Below are positions 19,901 through 31,400 of a stretch of DNA of 64,000 bases, piece after piece. Every line of letters begins with the position of its first letter. Position 1 is the stretch's first letter. Under the pieces are notes generated by a model. That model had not been told where the DNA came from and did not search any database. It saw only the letters and a program-made list of their open reading frames with translations. The stretch lies in assembly GCA_958295735.1 (NCBI GenBank), contig OY282369.1, forward strand, positions 62,001 through 126,000. The letters run 5' to 3'. Position numbers and translations under genes: made by a program. Source of the stretch: an uncultured Candidatus Cenarchaeum sp. GTDB lineage: Archaea; Thermoproteota; Nitrososphaeria; Nitrososphaerales; Nitrosopumilaceae.

Positions 19901-20101
19901 CTAGTCGTCCTCAACCAGCGCGAGTTCCCATTTCCTGGCATCTTCGCGGCGGTACTTGCGCTCATATTCCCGGTTTCGCTTTTCGTCATTCATGGCCATC
20001 CCTATGCGCCCCCGTGCCGACACTTCGTGGTAGTACGGCCAAGGTTCTGATGGTTTTGCCGCTTCCGCGCGCGGCGCGCGCTGTTCCCTCGCCTGCACCA
20101 T
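19901..20101 (-). CDS. small acidic-tailed cassette protein, copy 3 (no repeat expansion)
   Basis: 66 residues, ATG 20101: MVQAREQRAPRAEAAKPSEPW, then the usual helix and WELALVEDD. It represents the family without amplified repeats. Its promoter has decayed: the box that reads TTTAATTTTTGG (6176-6187) and TTTAATTTTTGG (18103-18114) in the sister copies reads TTTGGTTTTTGG here, so expression may be lost. No HEPN-TPR gene follows directly; the decayed IS66 copy B and then small gene copy 2 come next. Confidence 0.55.
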   Translation of the reverse strand: MVQAREQRAPRAEAAKPSEPWPYYHEVSARGRIGMAMNDEKRNREYERKYRREDARKWELALVEDD

Positions 20102-20147
20102 GCATGGCACGGATCTTGCTCGTGTTTGGTTTTTGGTTCGGGTGCCT

Positions 20148-20239
20148 GTGTAGACTTGCGCCCGTCGTGATCCGGGCGCGGGATCGCGGAGCGGATTGTT
20201 GCCGCTAGGCGCGGTTTCGGTTTGGGCGCAAGCCTGCAC
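20148..20239. mobile_element. MITE copy 3
   Basis: 92 bp, ends GTGTAGACTTGCGCCC and GGGCGCAAGCCTGCAC (one mismatch between arms), same core as copy 1. Confidence 0.75.
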
Positions 20240-20248
20240 GAGGCGCAG

Positions 20249-20340
20249 CGCAGGCTCGCGCCCGAGCAGGAACCGCGCCCGGCAGCGGCAGCCGCCCCCC
20301 GATCCCGCGCCCGGATCGCGGCGGGCGCGGGCCGGCGCCG
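20249..20340. mobile_element. MITE copy 4, inverted and decayed
   Basis: Inverse orientation next to copy 3: core CGATCCCGCGCCCGGATCGC and GGAACCGCGCC can be followed, but the ends have become GC-rich (GCGCAGGCTCGCGCCC). Confidence 0.55.
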
Positions 20341-20357
20341 CCGCGCGGGCGGTGGGG

Positions 20358-20364
20358 CTAAATA
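20358..20364 (+). promoter_or_regulatory. TATA box of HIT gene
   Basis: CTAAATA, centre 26 nt before TTG 20387; supports a leaderless mRNA starting at the TTG. Confidence 0.6.
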
Positions 20365-20386
20365 GCGCGCGGGCCGGCGCGGCGCG

Positions 20387-20794
20387 TTGGCCGTGTGCGT
20401 GTTCTGCGAGGTGATAGCGGGGAGGCGGCCCGGCGTGTTCCTGCACAGGGACAGCGAGGTGGTGGCGTTCATGGACAGGTACCCCATAGACGACGGCCAC
20501 AGTTTGGTGGTGCCGGTGGAGCACCACGAGAGGCTGACGGACATGGATCCGGCCAGCGTCGGGGCGGTGTTCGGCAGGGTGCCCGGCCTGGCCAGGGCCA
20601 TACTGGCCGGCACGGGGGCCGACGCGTTCAACGTGGCGCAGAACAACGGCTGGGCCGCCAAGCAGGTGGTCCCGCACGTGCACGTCCACATAATACCGCG
20701 GTTCAGCGGCAGGAGCACCGTCTGGACGAGCCGCAAGATCACCGACATCCCCGGCCTGGAAAAGACGGCCGCCAGGATAAGGGCCTGCATGTAG
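20387..20794 (+). CDS. HIT-family nucleotide-binding hydrolase
   Basis: 135 residues from TTG 20387 (GTG 20393 is an alternative). The histidine triad is H97-V-H99-V-H101-I-I-P, with the family's other blocks C-V-F-C-E-V-I-A-G near the N-terminus, FMDRYPIDDGHSLVVP and FNVAQNNGWAAKQVV. HIT proteins of this size are usually Hint-like nucleoside phosphoramidases or dinucleotide hydrolases in the cytoplasm. The C4-x2-C7 pair is typical of prokaryotic Hint proteins. The gene converges on the aRF1 gene, stop codons 7 bp apart. Host core gene. Confidence 0.9.
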   Translation: MAVCVFCEVIAGRRPGVFLHRDSEVVAFMDRYPIDDGHSLVVPVEHHERLTDMDPASVGAVFGRVPGLARAILAGTGADAFNVAQNNGWAAKQVVPHVHVHIIPRFSGRSTVWTSRKITDIPGLEKTAARIRACM

Positions 20795-20801
20795 GGCCGG
20801 G

Positions 20802-22085
20802 CTACGCGCCGGCCGAGTGCCCCGGGTTGTACCGCAGCAGGGCGGCCACCCCCCCCAGGCTGGACAGCGTCGATCCGTGCTCGGCCCTCCCGGATATCAC
20901 CTCCACGCGGGAGCCCGTGCGGGCCGCCTCCATCGACAGGTGGTCCACGAGATCCCTCTCCGAGGCGGCCAGGCCGGCCGCCGTGCCGCAGTTCCGGCAC
21001 GGGGAGGAGAGCATGGCGGACCTGCGCGGTATGACGTCCGGCCGCGCGGCCACCTCGTCGCGCGACGTGCCGCACCGCGAGCACCTCACCTCGATGCGGT
21101 GGAGGTCGGCCGTGTCGGTCACCAGGACGGTCTCGGCCGCGCTGCGGCCCAGCAGGTCCAGGACGTCGCGCAGGCCGTACGCGGCGAGCCCCGAGCGCGC
21201 GCCGATCTCCGCGAGCAGCCGGTCCACCAGCTTCTTCTCCTCCACCATGCGGTAGTCGGAGAGTATGTCCGCCGACTTTGCGAACGCCTCCCGCACCCCC
21301 TCGCTCCCCGAGTACGACGCGTCTATCGTCGCCAGTATCATCTCCTGGAGCCGGTACTCCAGGTGGCCCCCGTTGACGAACTCCTCCTTTGTCGGCCCCG
21401 GGCCCGACACTATGAGGCCCTTGACGCGGTGGATGTCCAGGAACAGCGAGCGCGTGGTCGCGGCCACCCTGGCGTAGTAGTACGACAGCTCCATCTCCCT
21501 GAGCCTCTGGAACCGCTTGGCCGACTGCCCCCCCTGCCTGTGCTTGCCGGCCACGCCGGAGCCGGTCTGCTCCAGCACCTCCACCTTGTCCCCGCGGAGC
21601 AGGCCCCACCCGGCGTCCTTGGCGTCGATGGCCAGGAACCCGATCATGTCGTCGTCCCGCAGCATCCCCTTGAGTATGTCCACGTGGAAGTGGTCGTCGC
21701 ACCGGTACAGGAACGTCCTGAGGTCCTTGGGCGGGTCGATCTCGAACGCGCGCACCGTCTCGCTGCCCACGGGCCCCCCGCCCTCCGGCTGGAGCGCGCC
21801 GCAAAAGACCACCAGGCCCCTCTCGGGCGTCTTCTTGTGCATCCTCAGGCGCTGCAGCACCTTCGCCAGCGAGCCGATCACGTGCGACCTGGTCAGGTCG
21901 GACTTTATGTTCTCGGCCGTCCCCTGCTCCTCCCTGAGTATGCCAATGACCTCGTGCATCTGCTTGCCCTTCGGTATGTACACGCTGATCAGCTCCGTGC
22001 CGCGCCCGGCTATCCGGGACAGCTCGTCGAGCGTCCTCCTTATGCGGTACAGCTTCACCGAGTCGTGGCCCCCCTTCCCGCCCAC
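20802..22085 (-). CDS. prf1: peptide chain release factor 1 (aRF1)
   Basis: 427 residues from GTG 22085, chosen because it lies 28 nt from the TATA box AAACTTAATATT and gives the family's normal length. Domain 1 carries N59-I-K-S62, which reads stop codons, and the Y-R-C-D-D block of the recognition domain; domain 2 carries G185-G-Q187 in HRQGGQSAKRF, which triggers peptidyl-tRNA hydrolysis; domain 3 has C-S-R-C and C-R-N-C pairs. It releases at all three stops in archaea and works with aEF1A and ABCE1. It ends in TAG itself, as do most host genes here, which shows that TAG is a true stop. Confidence 0.95.
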   Translation of the reverse strand: MGGKGGHDSVKLYRIRRTLDELSRIAGRGTELISVYIPKGKQMHEVIGILREEQGTAENIKSDLTRSHVIGSLAKVLQRLRMHKKTPERGLVVFCGALQPEGGGPVGSETVRAFEIDPPKDLRTFLYRCDDHFHVDILKGMLRDDDMIGFLAIDAKDAGWGLLRGDKVEVLEQTGSGVAGKHRQGGQSAKRFQRLREMELSYYYARVAATTRSLFLDIHRVKGLIVSGPGPTKEEFVNGGHLEYRLQEMILATIDASYSGSEGVREAFAKSADILSDYRMVEEKKLVDRLLAEIGARSGLAAYGLRDVLDLLGRSAAETVLVTDTADLHRIEVRCSRCGTSRDEVAARPDVIPRRSAMLSSPCRNCGTAAGLAASERDLVDHLSMEAARTGSRVEVISGRAEHGSTLSSLGGVAALLRYNPGHSAGA

Positions 22086-22489
22086 GGCCGCATCGGGGCC
22101 GGTTCGAATATTAAGTTTGGTCGGGGGGCGGCGCCGCGCGGTCCCGGGGCCGGGGGGCGGCCCCGGGGCCGGGGGGGCCGGGGCGCTCCCCCCGGCGGGG
22201 GCGCCGCGGGCGGCCGCGCCGCCCTTGCCCGCGGCCGCATCCGGGGCGCGCCCGGCCGCGCCGCGCGGCCGGGGCGGGCGGGGGCGCCCGGGAACCCGCG
22301 GGCGCCCGCGCCCCCTACGGCCGCGCGGGTGATCCGCCCGCATCGGCGGGGCCCCGTTCCGGCCCGCCCCGGGCGGCTTTTTTTCGCCGGGGTTGAAAAG
22401 CCGCAGGCGGCTCCGCCGCGCGCATCTTTCGGCGGCCGGCCCGCCGAACTTCGCGGCCGGCCCCGGCGGCGGGTCCCGCCGCTCCCGCG
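22086..22489. other. promoter of aRF1, then gene-free GC-rich spacer
   Basis: The TATA box of aRF1 is at 22107-22118 on the minus strand. The remaining 370 bases are low-complexity G/C runs with no gene, up to the stop of the giant gene. Confidence 0.6.
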
Positions 22490-25400
22490 CTAGCCGCAGT
22501 TGGCAACGAACGTGACGGTCTGCGATATGGAGTCGGCCCGGAGCACTTCCAGCGCCACCAGGTTGATCCGGAAGTCGACGTCCACGCTGCCGCCCGGCGG
22601 CGTCCCCCCCGGTATCTCGGTGCCCGCGGCCAGCGGGGTGGAGTCGGCCCGCCTCGGGGAGGCGCCGTCCAGGCCCACGGCCATCTCCGTGTACGAGAAC
22701 GGCAGCGTGGCGCCCGGTATGGGGTCGCCGCCCCTTAACTGCGTCCAGTCCGTGGCGGACACGGACACCGCGGGCATCGGGCCGGTTCCTATGTTCGTCA
22801 CGGTCTGCCGCACCGGCCTGCTCGTGCTCCCCGCGGTCAGGGGGGGGAGGGCGAGCGCCGACTTTTCCAGGTCTATCCCGCACGCGTCCAGGCCGCGGAG
22901 CAGATCGGGGGCCCGCACCCACTCCGCCGCCGTGCCGGACACGGACCACGCGCCGTACGTCACGGGAAACCGCAGGTCGCCGGAGCCGTCCATGCCCGTG
23001 CGGCCGAGCGGGCCGCCTTCCAAGTTGGCCGCGCCCGCCACGTTCCCCCCCGCGAGGGACGGGTCGCCCCCGGCCGGCACCAGGGCGCCGCCCAGCACGC
23101 GGACGGCCTCGTACGCGGCGTATGCGGGCGTGGCCGATCCGGCGGGCGCGCCCGTGATGCGGTCTATGTAGTCCGTTACGCCGTTGCGATCCACGGCGAA
23201 CTGGACGGCGGACAGCCGCGTGTCGCGGGCCAGCTGTATGGCCGCCGCATCGGCCAGTATCGCGGGGGACGCGGCCACCCCGTCGCCGGCCCCCGCCCCC
23301 GCTCCGCCGGGCGCGAACCACGCGGCCTCCCGCGCCGGGCTGCCGGGCGGCACGCCGCCGGCGAGGGCGGCGAGCTCCGCGTCCGAGCCGACGTACACTA
23401 CGGCCACGCTCCCGGCGCCCCGGCTCCCGGCCGCTCGCGCGACGGCCTCTTCCACGGGCCCGGCCGCCGCGCCGCCTTCCCGGAACTCGACGGGCGCGCC
23501 GAATTGTATCCCGAGCGGCCCCAGGTCCGACGCCAGCGGCCCCAGCAGCCCGTAGTCCGCGCCGCGCAGGCCCGCCTGCACCACCGGGACCACGGCAGCG
23601 TGCCCGCCCAGCGCCACCTCGGTCGCGAGGGCCCTGGCCAGGTGCGCCGTCCCGGGCTCCAGCCTGAATATACGGTCGCCCTCCACGGCAAGCGAGCGCG
23701 CCGCCGACGAGTGCGATATTACCGTGATGCCGTTCCCCGAGGCGTACCCCGCCATGCCGGCCAGCGCCGCATCGGAGGCCGGGCCCACGTACAGGAGGGG
23801 GCCCTCCCCGGCGGCGTGCGCCCCGCGGAGCGCCGCCTCCGCCGCCGCCGCCCCCGCGCCCGGCGGGAGCGCGTACTCCGACGTGCCGACGCAGAACGGG
23901 TAGCCGCGCGACTCCGAGACGGCGTTGAAGGCGGAGGCCCCCATCCGCGCCGCCGCCGCCGAGGGGTCGCCGGGGCCGCCATGGAACACGCCCGCCCGCA
24001 CGAGCGGCTTGTCGTCGCAGGACCCCCCCTGCCCGCCGGTGGACTTTGGGCCGGGGTTCTTGAGGTCGTTCCCGAAGCGGTCCGTTATGTCGGCGGACAG
24101 GTAGAACCCGACCGCGGAGCCGGCCGAGGCGGCCGCGCCCGCGCCCCACGACACCACGACGTTGCTGCCGAACGCGTCCGCCCCGGAGGCGCCGCCGCCC
24201 CCCGCCGCCGCCCCGTCCACCGTGATGTTCCCGTAGTGGGAGGGGAGCGAGAGCACCGGCTCCGAATAGACGGCGACGACGGAGCCGCCGCCCGCCACGA
24301 AGGCCCACAGGAAGGACGGGCCGTCGGAGTCCCGGGCGACCACCAGCGGCGCCCGCTCCCGCTCGTACCCCGCGCGCCCGTTGGTCACGAAGCCGTCGGG
24401 CAGCAGCACGGAGGTGGACCCGGGATCCGAGAACTCGGGGCCGGAGAGCGCGCCCCGCCTCTGGTCCGACACGGGCAGCGCGAAGGTCCTGTCCCCCCCG
24501 CTCCCGGATGCGGCGGGCGCGACGTCGTCCCCGGACAGGACGGCCGCCGCGCCGCTCCCGCCCCGCACCTCGATCTCCCCTTCTAGCGGCCCCGCCGCCG
24601 GCGCCGTCACCGCCTCGTCGAACGTGACTACAAGGCGCCCCGCGCCGCCGCCTTCCGCCAGGCGGAACGCGGCCGCGACGAGGACGGGGGGCGAGGAATC
24701 CGGCGCGTACGCGAGCGGTACGGCGGGCCCGCCGTACAGGTTGCCGGACGCGTCCGACACGAAGCCGCCGGGCAGCTCTACAGTAGCGGGGTCCAGGTCC
24801 GCCGCGTTGAGCTCTACGCGCTTGGCGCCGGAGACGTCCAGCGCGAACGCGGTATCTCCCGCGCGGCCGGACGCGGCGGAAGGGACGTCCGCGGCCGACA
24901 GGGCGACCGCCCCGCCGGCGCCGCGTATGACTATATTCCCCGCGAACGATTGCACATTCGGCGCGGCCGCGGCCGCCTCGCCGAACACGAGGGCGAGCCT
25001 GCCGTTCTCGCCGGCCTCCAGGTCGAGGGAGGCGGACGCGAGCGGGGGGGCCTGGCCGTCCGCCAGCTCCTGCCGGTACGCGCCGTCGCCGCGGAGGTTG
25101 CCCGCGGGTCCCGTCACCGCCGCGGGGTCCACGGTCACGGAGCCGGTGGCGTCGGGCGGCGCGGGCTCGCCGCCGAACCGCAGCACGTGGGTCTCGGTGC
25201 CGCTGCCCGACAGCGTGACGGGCCGGTCCGCGCCGCCTATACTGATCGGGCCGTACGCGGAGGCGCCGGCGCTCGCTGCCGCGTCGTAGCGTATCGTCGC
25301 CTGCTGGGGGCCGGTTATCTCGGCCGACAGGACGCCCAGCTCCGCTCCCGGGGCCGCGGCGGCGTACTCTATGGAGAACTGTTCCGCCGCTGTACTGCCG

Positions 25401-28400
25401 GTGTTGCCGTCGGCCGTATCTTGCGCCGCGTTTTCTGGTATGTCTACGAGTATCGTCCCGTCGGACGTGGGCGAGACCTCGAACGTGTACCTGGTGGCGC
25501 TGACGGACACGAAGTTCTCGACGCCGCCGTGGTCGGCCGTCCCCGAGAGCACGATGCCCGTATGATCGAACCCGGTGACGGGGCGGCTGAAGTCGACCCG
25601 GAAGGTGATCGTCGAGGCGTTGGTCGGGCTGCCGTGCTCGGTAGTGACGGTCGGGATCGGGGCCGTGGTCGGAGGGATCGGGGCGGGTTCGCCGTTGTAC
25701 GTTATGGAGAACTGTTCCGCCGCCGCGTTGCCGGTGTTGCCGTCTGCCGCATCCCGCGCCACATTGGCGGGTATGTCTACGATTACCGTCCCGTTGGTAG
25801 AGGGCGAGACCTCGAACGAGTACCTGGTGGCGCTGACGGACACGAAGTTCTCGACGCCGCCGTGGTCGGCCGTCCCCGAGAGCACGATGCCCGTATGATC
25901 GAACCCGGTGACGGGGCGGCTGAAGTCGACCCGGAAGGTGATCGGCGAGGCGCTGGTCGGGCTGCCGTGCTCGGTAGTGACGGTCGGGATCGGGGTCGGG
26001 GTCGGGGTCGGCGGAACTGTGGCGGGTTCGCCGTTGTACGTTATCGATAACGGCATTGCCTCCGCGCTGCCGATGCTGTCGTCGGCCGCATCCTGCGCCG
26101 CGCCTGCGGGTATGTCTACGATTACCGTCCCGTTGGTAGAGGGCGAGACCTCGAACGTGTACCTGGTGGTGTTGACGGCTGCGAAGTTATCGATGCCGCC
26201 GTGGGCAGCATCGCCCGAGATCACGATGTCCGTTTTCGCGAACCCGGTGACGGGGCGGCTGAAGTCGACTTGGAAATTGATCGGCGAGGCGTCGGTAGTG
26301 CTGGACTGCGCGGCCGTGACTGTCGGGACCGGGGCAGGGATCGGGGCGGGTTCGCCGTCGTACTCTATCGAGAACTGTGCCGCCGGCGCGCTGCCGATGC
26401 TCCCGTCGGCCGCATCCCGCGCCGCATTGGCGGGTATGTCTACGATTATCGTCCCGTTGGTAGAGGGCGAGACGTCGAACTCGTACCTGGTGGCGCTGAC
26501 GGGATCAAAGTTTTCGACGCCGTCGTGGTCGGCCGTCCCCGAGATCATGATGTCGGCTTTCGCGAACCCGGTGACGGGAAGGCTGAAGTCGACACGGAAG
26601 GTGATCGGCGAGGCGCTGGTCGGGTTGTCCTCCTCGGTCGTGACGGTAGGGAACGGCAGCGAGCTGTCGTAATCTATCGAGAACGGTTCCGACGCTGTGT
26701 TGCCGTTTCCGGCATCGTCATCCGCCACGTTTTCGGGTATGTCGACGCGTATGGTCCCGTTGTCCGAGGGCCTGACATAGAACTCGTACGTGGTGGCGTT
26801 GACGGGATCAAAGTGTTCGGCGCCGCTGATGGTGTTGCCCGAGAGCTCGACATCAGGCCGCTCGAATCCTTTGACGGGCTCGGTAAAGTTCACCGTGAAT
26901 CTGATCGGCGATTCGCGGGTCGGGCTCTGCTGCTCGGCCGTGACTCTCGGGATCGGCCTCGTGCCGTCGTACGTTATAGAGAACTGTGGCGCCGCTGTGC
27001 TGTCGGTGCCCGCGCTCCGGGCCGCGCCTGCCGGTATGTCGACCTTTATGGTCCCGTCGGACGTGGGCGAGACCTCGAACGAGTACGAGGCGCCGGAGCC
27101 CGCGAATCTTTCGACGCCGCGGTGTCCGGTCTCATTGGAGAGCATGATGGCGCTGGCATTGAATTCGGTGACGGGAAGGCTGAAGACGACCCGGAAGGTG
27201 ATCGTCGCGGCGTTGGTCGGGCTGTCCTCATCGGCCGTGACGGTAGTGGTCAGTAGCGAGCTGTTGTACGTTATCGAGAACGGTTCCGACGCTGTGTTGC
27301 CGTTTCCGGCATCGTCCACCACCACGTTTTCGGGTATGTTTACAAGTATGGTCCCGTCCGACGCGGGCCGGACCTCGAACGAGTACGAGGCGCCGGAGCC
27401 CGTGAAGTTTTCCACGCCGCGGTGTCCGGTCTCATTGGAGAGCATGATGGCGTCGGCCCCGAACTCTTTGACGCTCTCGCCGAACTCCACCGTGAACGGT
27501 ATGGAGGGGGCGCCGGTCGGGTCCGGCTGCGTGGAGTTTATGACGGGGGCGGGGGCGATCCTGTCTATTCTGATGCTCTCCTCGTTGGACTCCGCGTTCG
27601 CGTTTCCCGCCGCGTCCCGCACGCGGCCTGCAGGCACTCGCACCGTCAGGGTCTGCTGGTCGTCCGGATCATCCACGTCGAAGTCGTACGCCTCATCGAA
27701 GGGCCGGATCAGGCCGGCCGCACTTTCGGTCACGTACAGGGCGCCCGAGGCGGGATCGACGGCCACGCCGTACGGCGTGTTGATCGGGTCCTCTATGTCG
27801 GCGGCGTGGGTCCAGTCGGGGTGGTATATTCGGACGCGGCCGTCGCCGCCGGTCTCGGCCACGTACACGCGGCCCAAAGCGTCCACCGCCACGCCGGTCG
27901 GCCGGTCAAACGGGCCGGGCAGGTCGGCGGCGGCCTCGATGCTGTTGGGGGGGTATACGGGGACGGCGCTGGCGTTGGTGTCGGCCACGTACACGCGACC
28001 CAAAGCGTCCACCGCCACGCCGGCCGGGCCGTCGAGCCCGGGGATGTCGTAGATGTGGTTCAGGGAAAAGTCGTACACGCGGATGCGGTCGTTGCCGGTG
28101 TCGGCCACGTGTATGCGGCCGTACGGGCCGCCGGCCGCCACGCCGGCAGGGTTGTCGAACGAGCCGGGCAAGTCGGCAGCGTAGGTCCTGTCGGGGTGGT
28201 ACACGCGGACGCTGTCGTTGCCGGTGTTTGCCACGTACACGCGGCCCGAGGCGGCGTCGACCGCCACGCCGCGCGGGGCGTCGAGCCCCCCAATGCCGTC
28301 CACGCGATCCTGGGCCGGGTCATGCACCTGGACGCGGTCGTTGCCGCGGTCGGCCACGTACGTGATTCCCGAGCCGTCGACCGCGATTCCGGACGGGCTG

Positions 28401-31400
28401 ACGAACAGGCCGTCGCCGAAGCCGTCGAACGTCGGGGCGGGGTGCCACGCGGCGCGCAGTTCCGCCACGTTCCCGGAGGAGGGGTCCACGTCGGAGGCCA
28501 CCAGCGTGGACGCGTTCACGTTCTCGCTGAAGGACAGGCTGAACGGGACCGCCGTCAGGTTGGTGGGGCCGTCCAGCGCCTTGGCGACGGCTGGGAGGGG
28601 GAGCTTGCCGTCGTACGTCACGGTGAGCCGTTCTGCCGCGGCGCTGGGGTTGCCCTGCGCGCTGCCCGCTGCGCCGTGCGCCGCGCCTTCCGGTATGTCG
28701 ACCCGCACGGTCCCGTCCGACGCGGGCGAGACCTCGAACGAGTACGAGGCGCCGGCGCCCGCGAAGTTTTCGACGCCGCCGTGTCCGGTCTCATTGGAGA
28801 GCATGATGTCGCCGGCCACTAACCCGTCGACTGGGATGTTGAAGTCGACCCGGAAGCCGATCGTGGATTCGCTGGTCGGGCTCCGCTGCGCGGACGTGAC
28901 GACGGGGATCGGGACATCTCTGATTACGGAGATGCTCGCCTCGTTGGATTCCTCGTTCCCGTTGCCGGCAAGGTCCTGCACGCCGCCGGCCGGCACTCTC
29001 ACCGTCAGGGTCTGCTGGTCGGCCGGATCTTCCACGTCGAAGTCGTACGCCTCATCGAAGGGCCGGATCAGGCCGGCCGCACTTTCGGTCACGTACAGGG
29101 CGCCCGAGGCGGGATCGACGGCCACGCCGTACGGCGTGTTGATCGGGTTCTCTATGTCGGCGGCGTGGGTCCAGTCGGGGTGGTATATTCGGACGCGGCC
29201 GTCGCCGCCGGTCTCGGCCACGTACACGCGGCCCGAGGCGTCCACTGCCACGCCGGTCGGCCGGTCAAACGGGCCGGGCAGGTCGGCGGCGGCCTCGATG
29301 CTGTTGGGGGGGTACACGGGAACGGCGCTGGCGTTGGTGTCGGCCACGTACACGCGGCCCAAAGCGTCCACCGCCACGCCGGCCGGGCCGTCGAGCCCGG
29401 GGATGTCGTAGATGTGGTTCAGGGAAAAGTCGTACACGCGGATGCGGTCGTTGCCGGTGTCGGCCACGTGTATGCGGCCGTACGGGCCGCCGGCCGCCAC
29501 GCCGGCAGGGTTGTCGAACGAGCCGGGCAAGTCGGCAGCGTAGGTCCTGTCGGGGTGGTACACGCGGACGCTGTCGTTGCCGGTGTTTGCCACGTACACG
29601 CGGCCCGAGGCGGCGTCGACCGCCACGCCGCGCGGGGCGTCGAGCCCCCCAATGCTGGCCACGTGATCCCGGGCCGGGCCGAGCACCTGGACGCGGCCGT
29701 TTCCGCGGTCGGCCACGTACGTGTTTCCCGAGCCGTCGACGGCGATGCCGGACGGGCTGGCGAACAGGCCGTCGCCGGTGCCGGGGCCGCCGAACGTCTC
29801 GTCGTGGTGCCACGCGGCGCGCAGGTTCGCCACGCTCCCGGAGGAGGCGTTCACGTCGGAGGCGTCCAGCGTCGCGCCGTCGACGGCCTCGTTAAAGTCC
29901 AGCCGGAATCCCACCGTCGCGGCGGTAGCCGGGCTCTGATCCCTGGGGCTGACCGTGGGAACGGGGCCGGTCCTGTCTATGCGGATGCCGGCCGCGTTGG
30001 ATTCCTCGTTCGGGTTTCCCACCGCGTCCCGCACGCTGCCGGCCGGCATTCTCGCGGTGAGCACGTGCCCGGCGTCCGGACTTGCCACGTCGAACTCGTA
30101 CGCCTTCATGTCGAACGCCCGGATGCGGTCGAGGGGCGTCTCGGCCACGTATATCCCGCCCGACGGGCCGCCCGCCGCCACGCCGTACGGGCTGCTGAAC
30201 GTGCCCGGCAGGTCGCCGGCGTATTCGTGGGCGGGGTCGAATATGCGGACGCGGCCGTTCTGCGTGTCGGCCACGTACACGCGGCCCGAGCCGTCTACCG
30301 CGACGCCGCGCGGGGAGTCAAAGTCGAACTCGGGCGGGGCCTGCAGGGAGCCGTTGCTGGCGAGCGTGGCGGAGTCGAATACCGAGATCCTGCCGGGACC
30401 AGGTTCCGCCACGTACAGGCGGCCCGCGGAGTCCGCCGCCGCGCCTTCCGGCCCGTCGAGCACGCCGGCGGCGGTGGAGCCGACGTGCATCATCGAGGAG
30501 TTAAAGGCGTGGAGCCGCCCGGTGCCGGCATCGGCCACGTATAGGTTGCCGGAGGAGTCGACCGCCACGCCGGCAGGGTCGGTCATACTGGCGTTCGTGA
30601 TGTTGGCGAGGCGTTCCCTCCCGGCATCGAATGCCGCCACGAAGCCGCCCCGGTCGGCCACGTACACGCGGCCCGAGGCGGCGTCGACCGCCACGCCGGC
30701 AGGGTCGACGAACGGGCCGGGCAACGTGCCGGCGAAGCGCCTCGAGGAGTCGAAGATCTGGACGCGTCGGTTCCCCGAGTCGGCCACGTATATCTCGCCG
30801 GACGGGCCGCCGGCCGCCACGCCGGCCGGGGCGTCGAACTCGCCGTCGCCGGTGCCGGGGCCGCCGAAGTGTCCGTCGTGCCTCGGCACCGCGCGCAGGT
30901 TCGTCACGTTCCCCGAGGAGGCGCTTATGTCCGATGCGGCGACCGTCTCCGGGTCCACGTCCCCGCCGAAGTCCAGCAGGAAGCCGATCGTCGTGGCGTT
31001 GGTCGGGCCCGGCTGCGCGGCAGCGACGGTCGGGGCCGGTCCCGTGCCGTCGTATTCTATGGAGAAGCGTTCCGACGCGGTATTGCCGTTTCCGGCATCG
31101 TCCTCCGCCGCGTTTTCGGGTATGTCGACGTGTATGGTCCCGTCCGACGCGGGCGAGACGTCGAAGGTGTACGTGGTGGAGTTGACGGCCACGAGGTTGA
31201 CGGCCACGAGGTTGGCCGCGCCGGCGGCGGCGCCCGAGAGCGCGACGTCCGCCAATTCGAGCCCGTCGACGCTCTCGGTAAAGTTCACCGTGAATCTGAT
31301 CGGCGATTCGCCGGTCGGGCTCCGCTGCGCGGCGGTGACTGTCGGGGCCGGGGGCGTGCCGTCGTACGTTATCGAGAACCGTAGCGCCGCTATGCTGCCG

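Noticed and set aside
20802-22085. TAG recoded as a sense codon, suggested by in-frame ambers in transposases
   Set aside because: aRF1, HIT, both intact-length HEPN-TPR types, the giant protein and the DsbA-like gene all end in TAG, so TAG is the main stop here; the ambers are kept only as possible readthrough or lesions.
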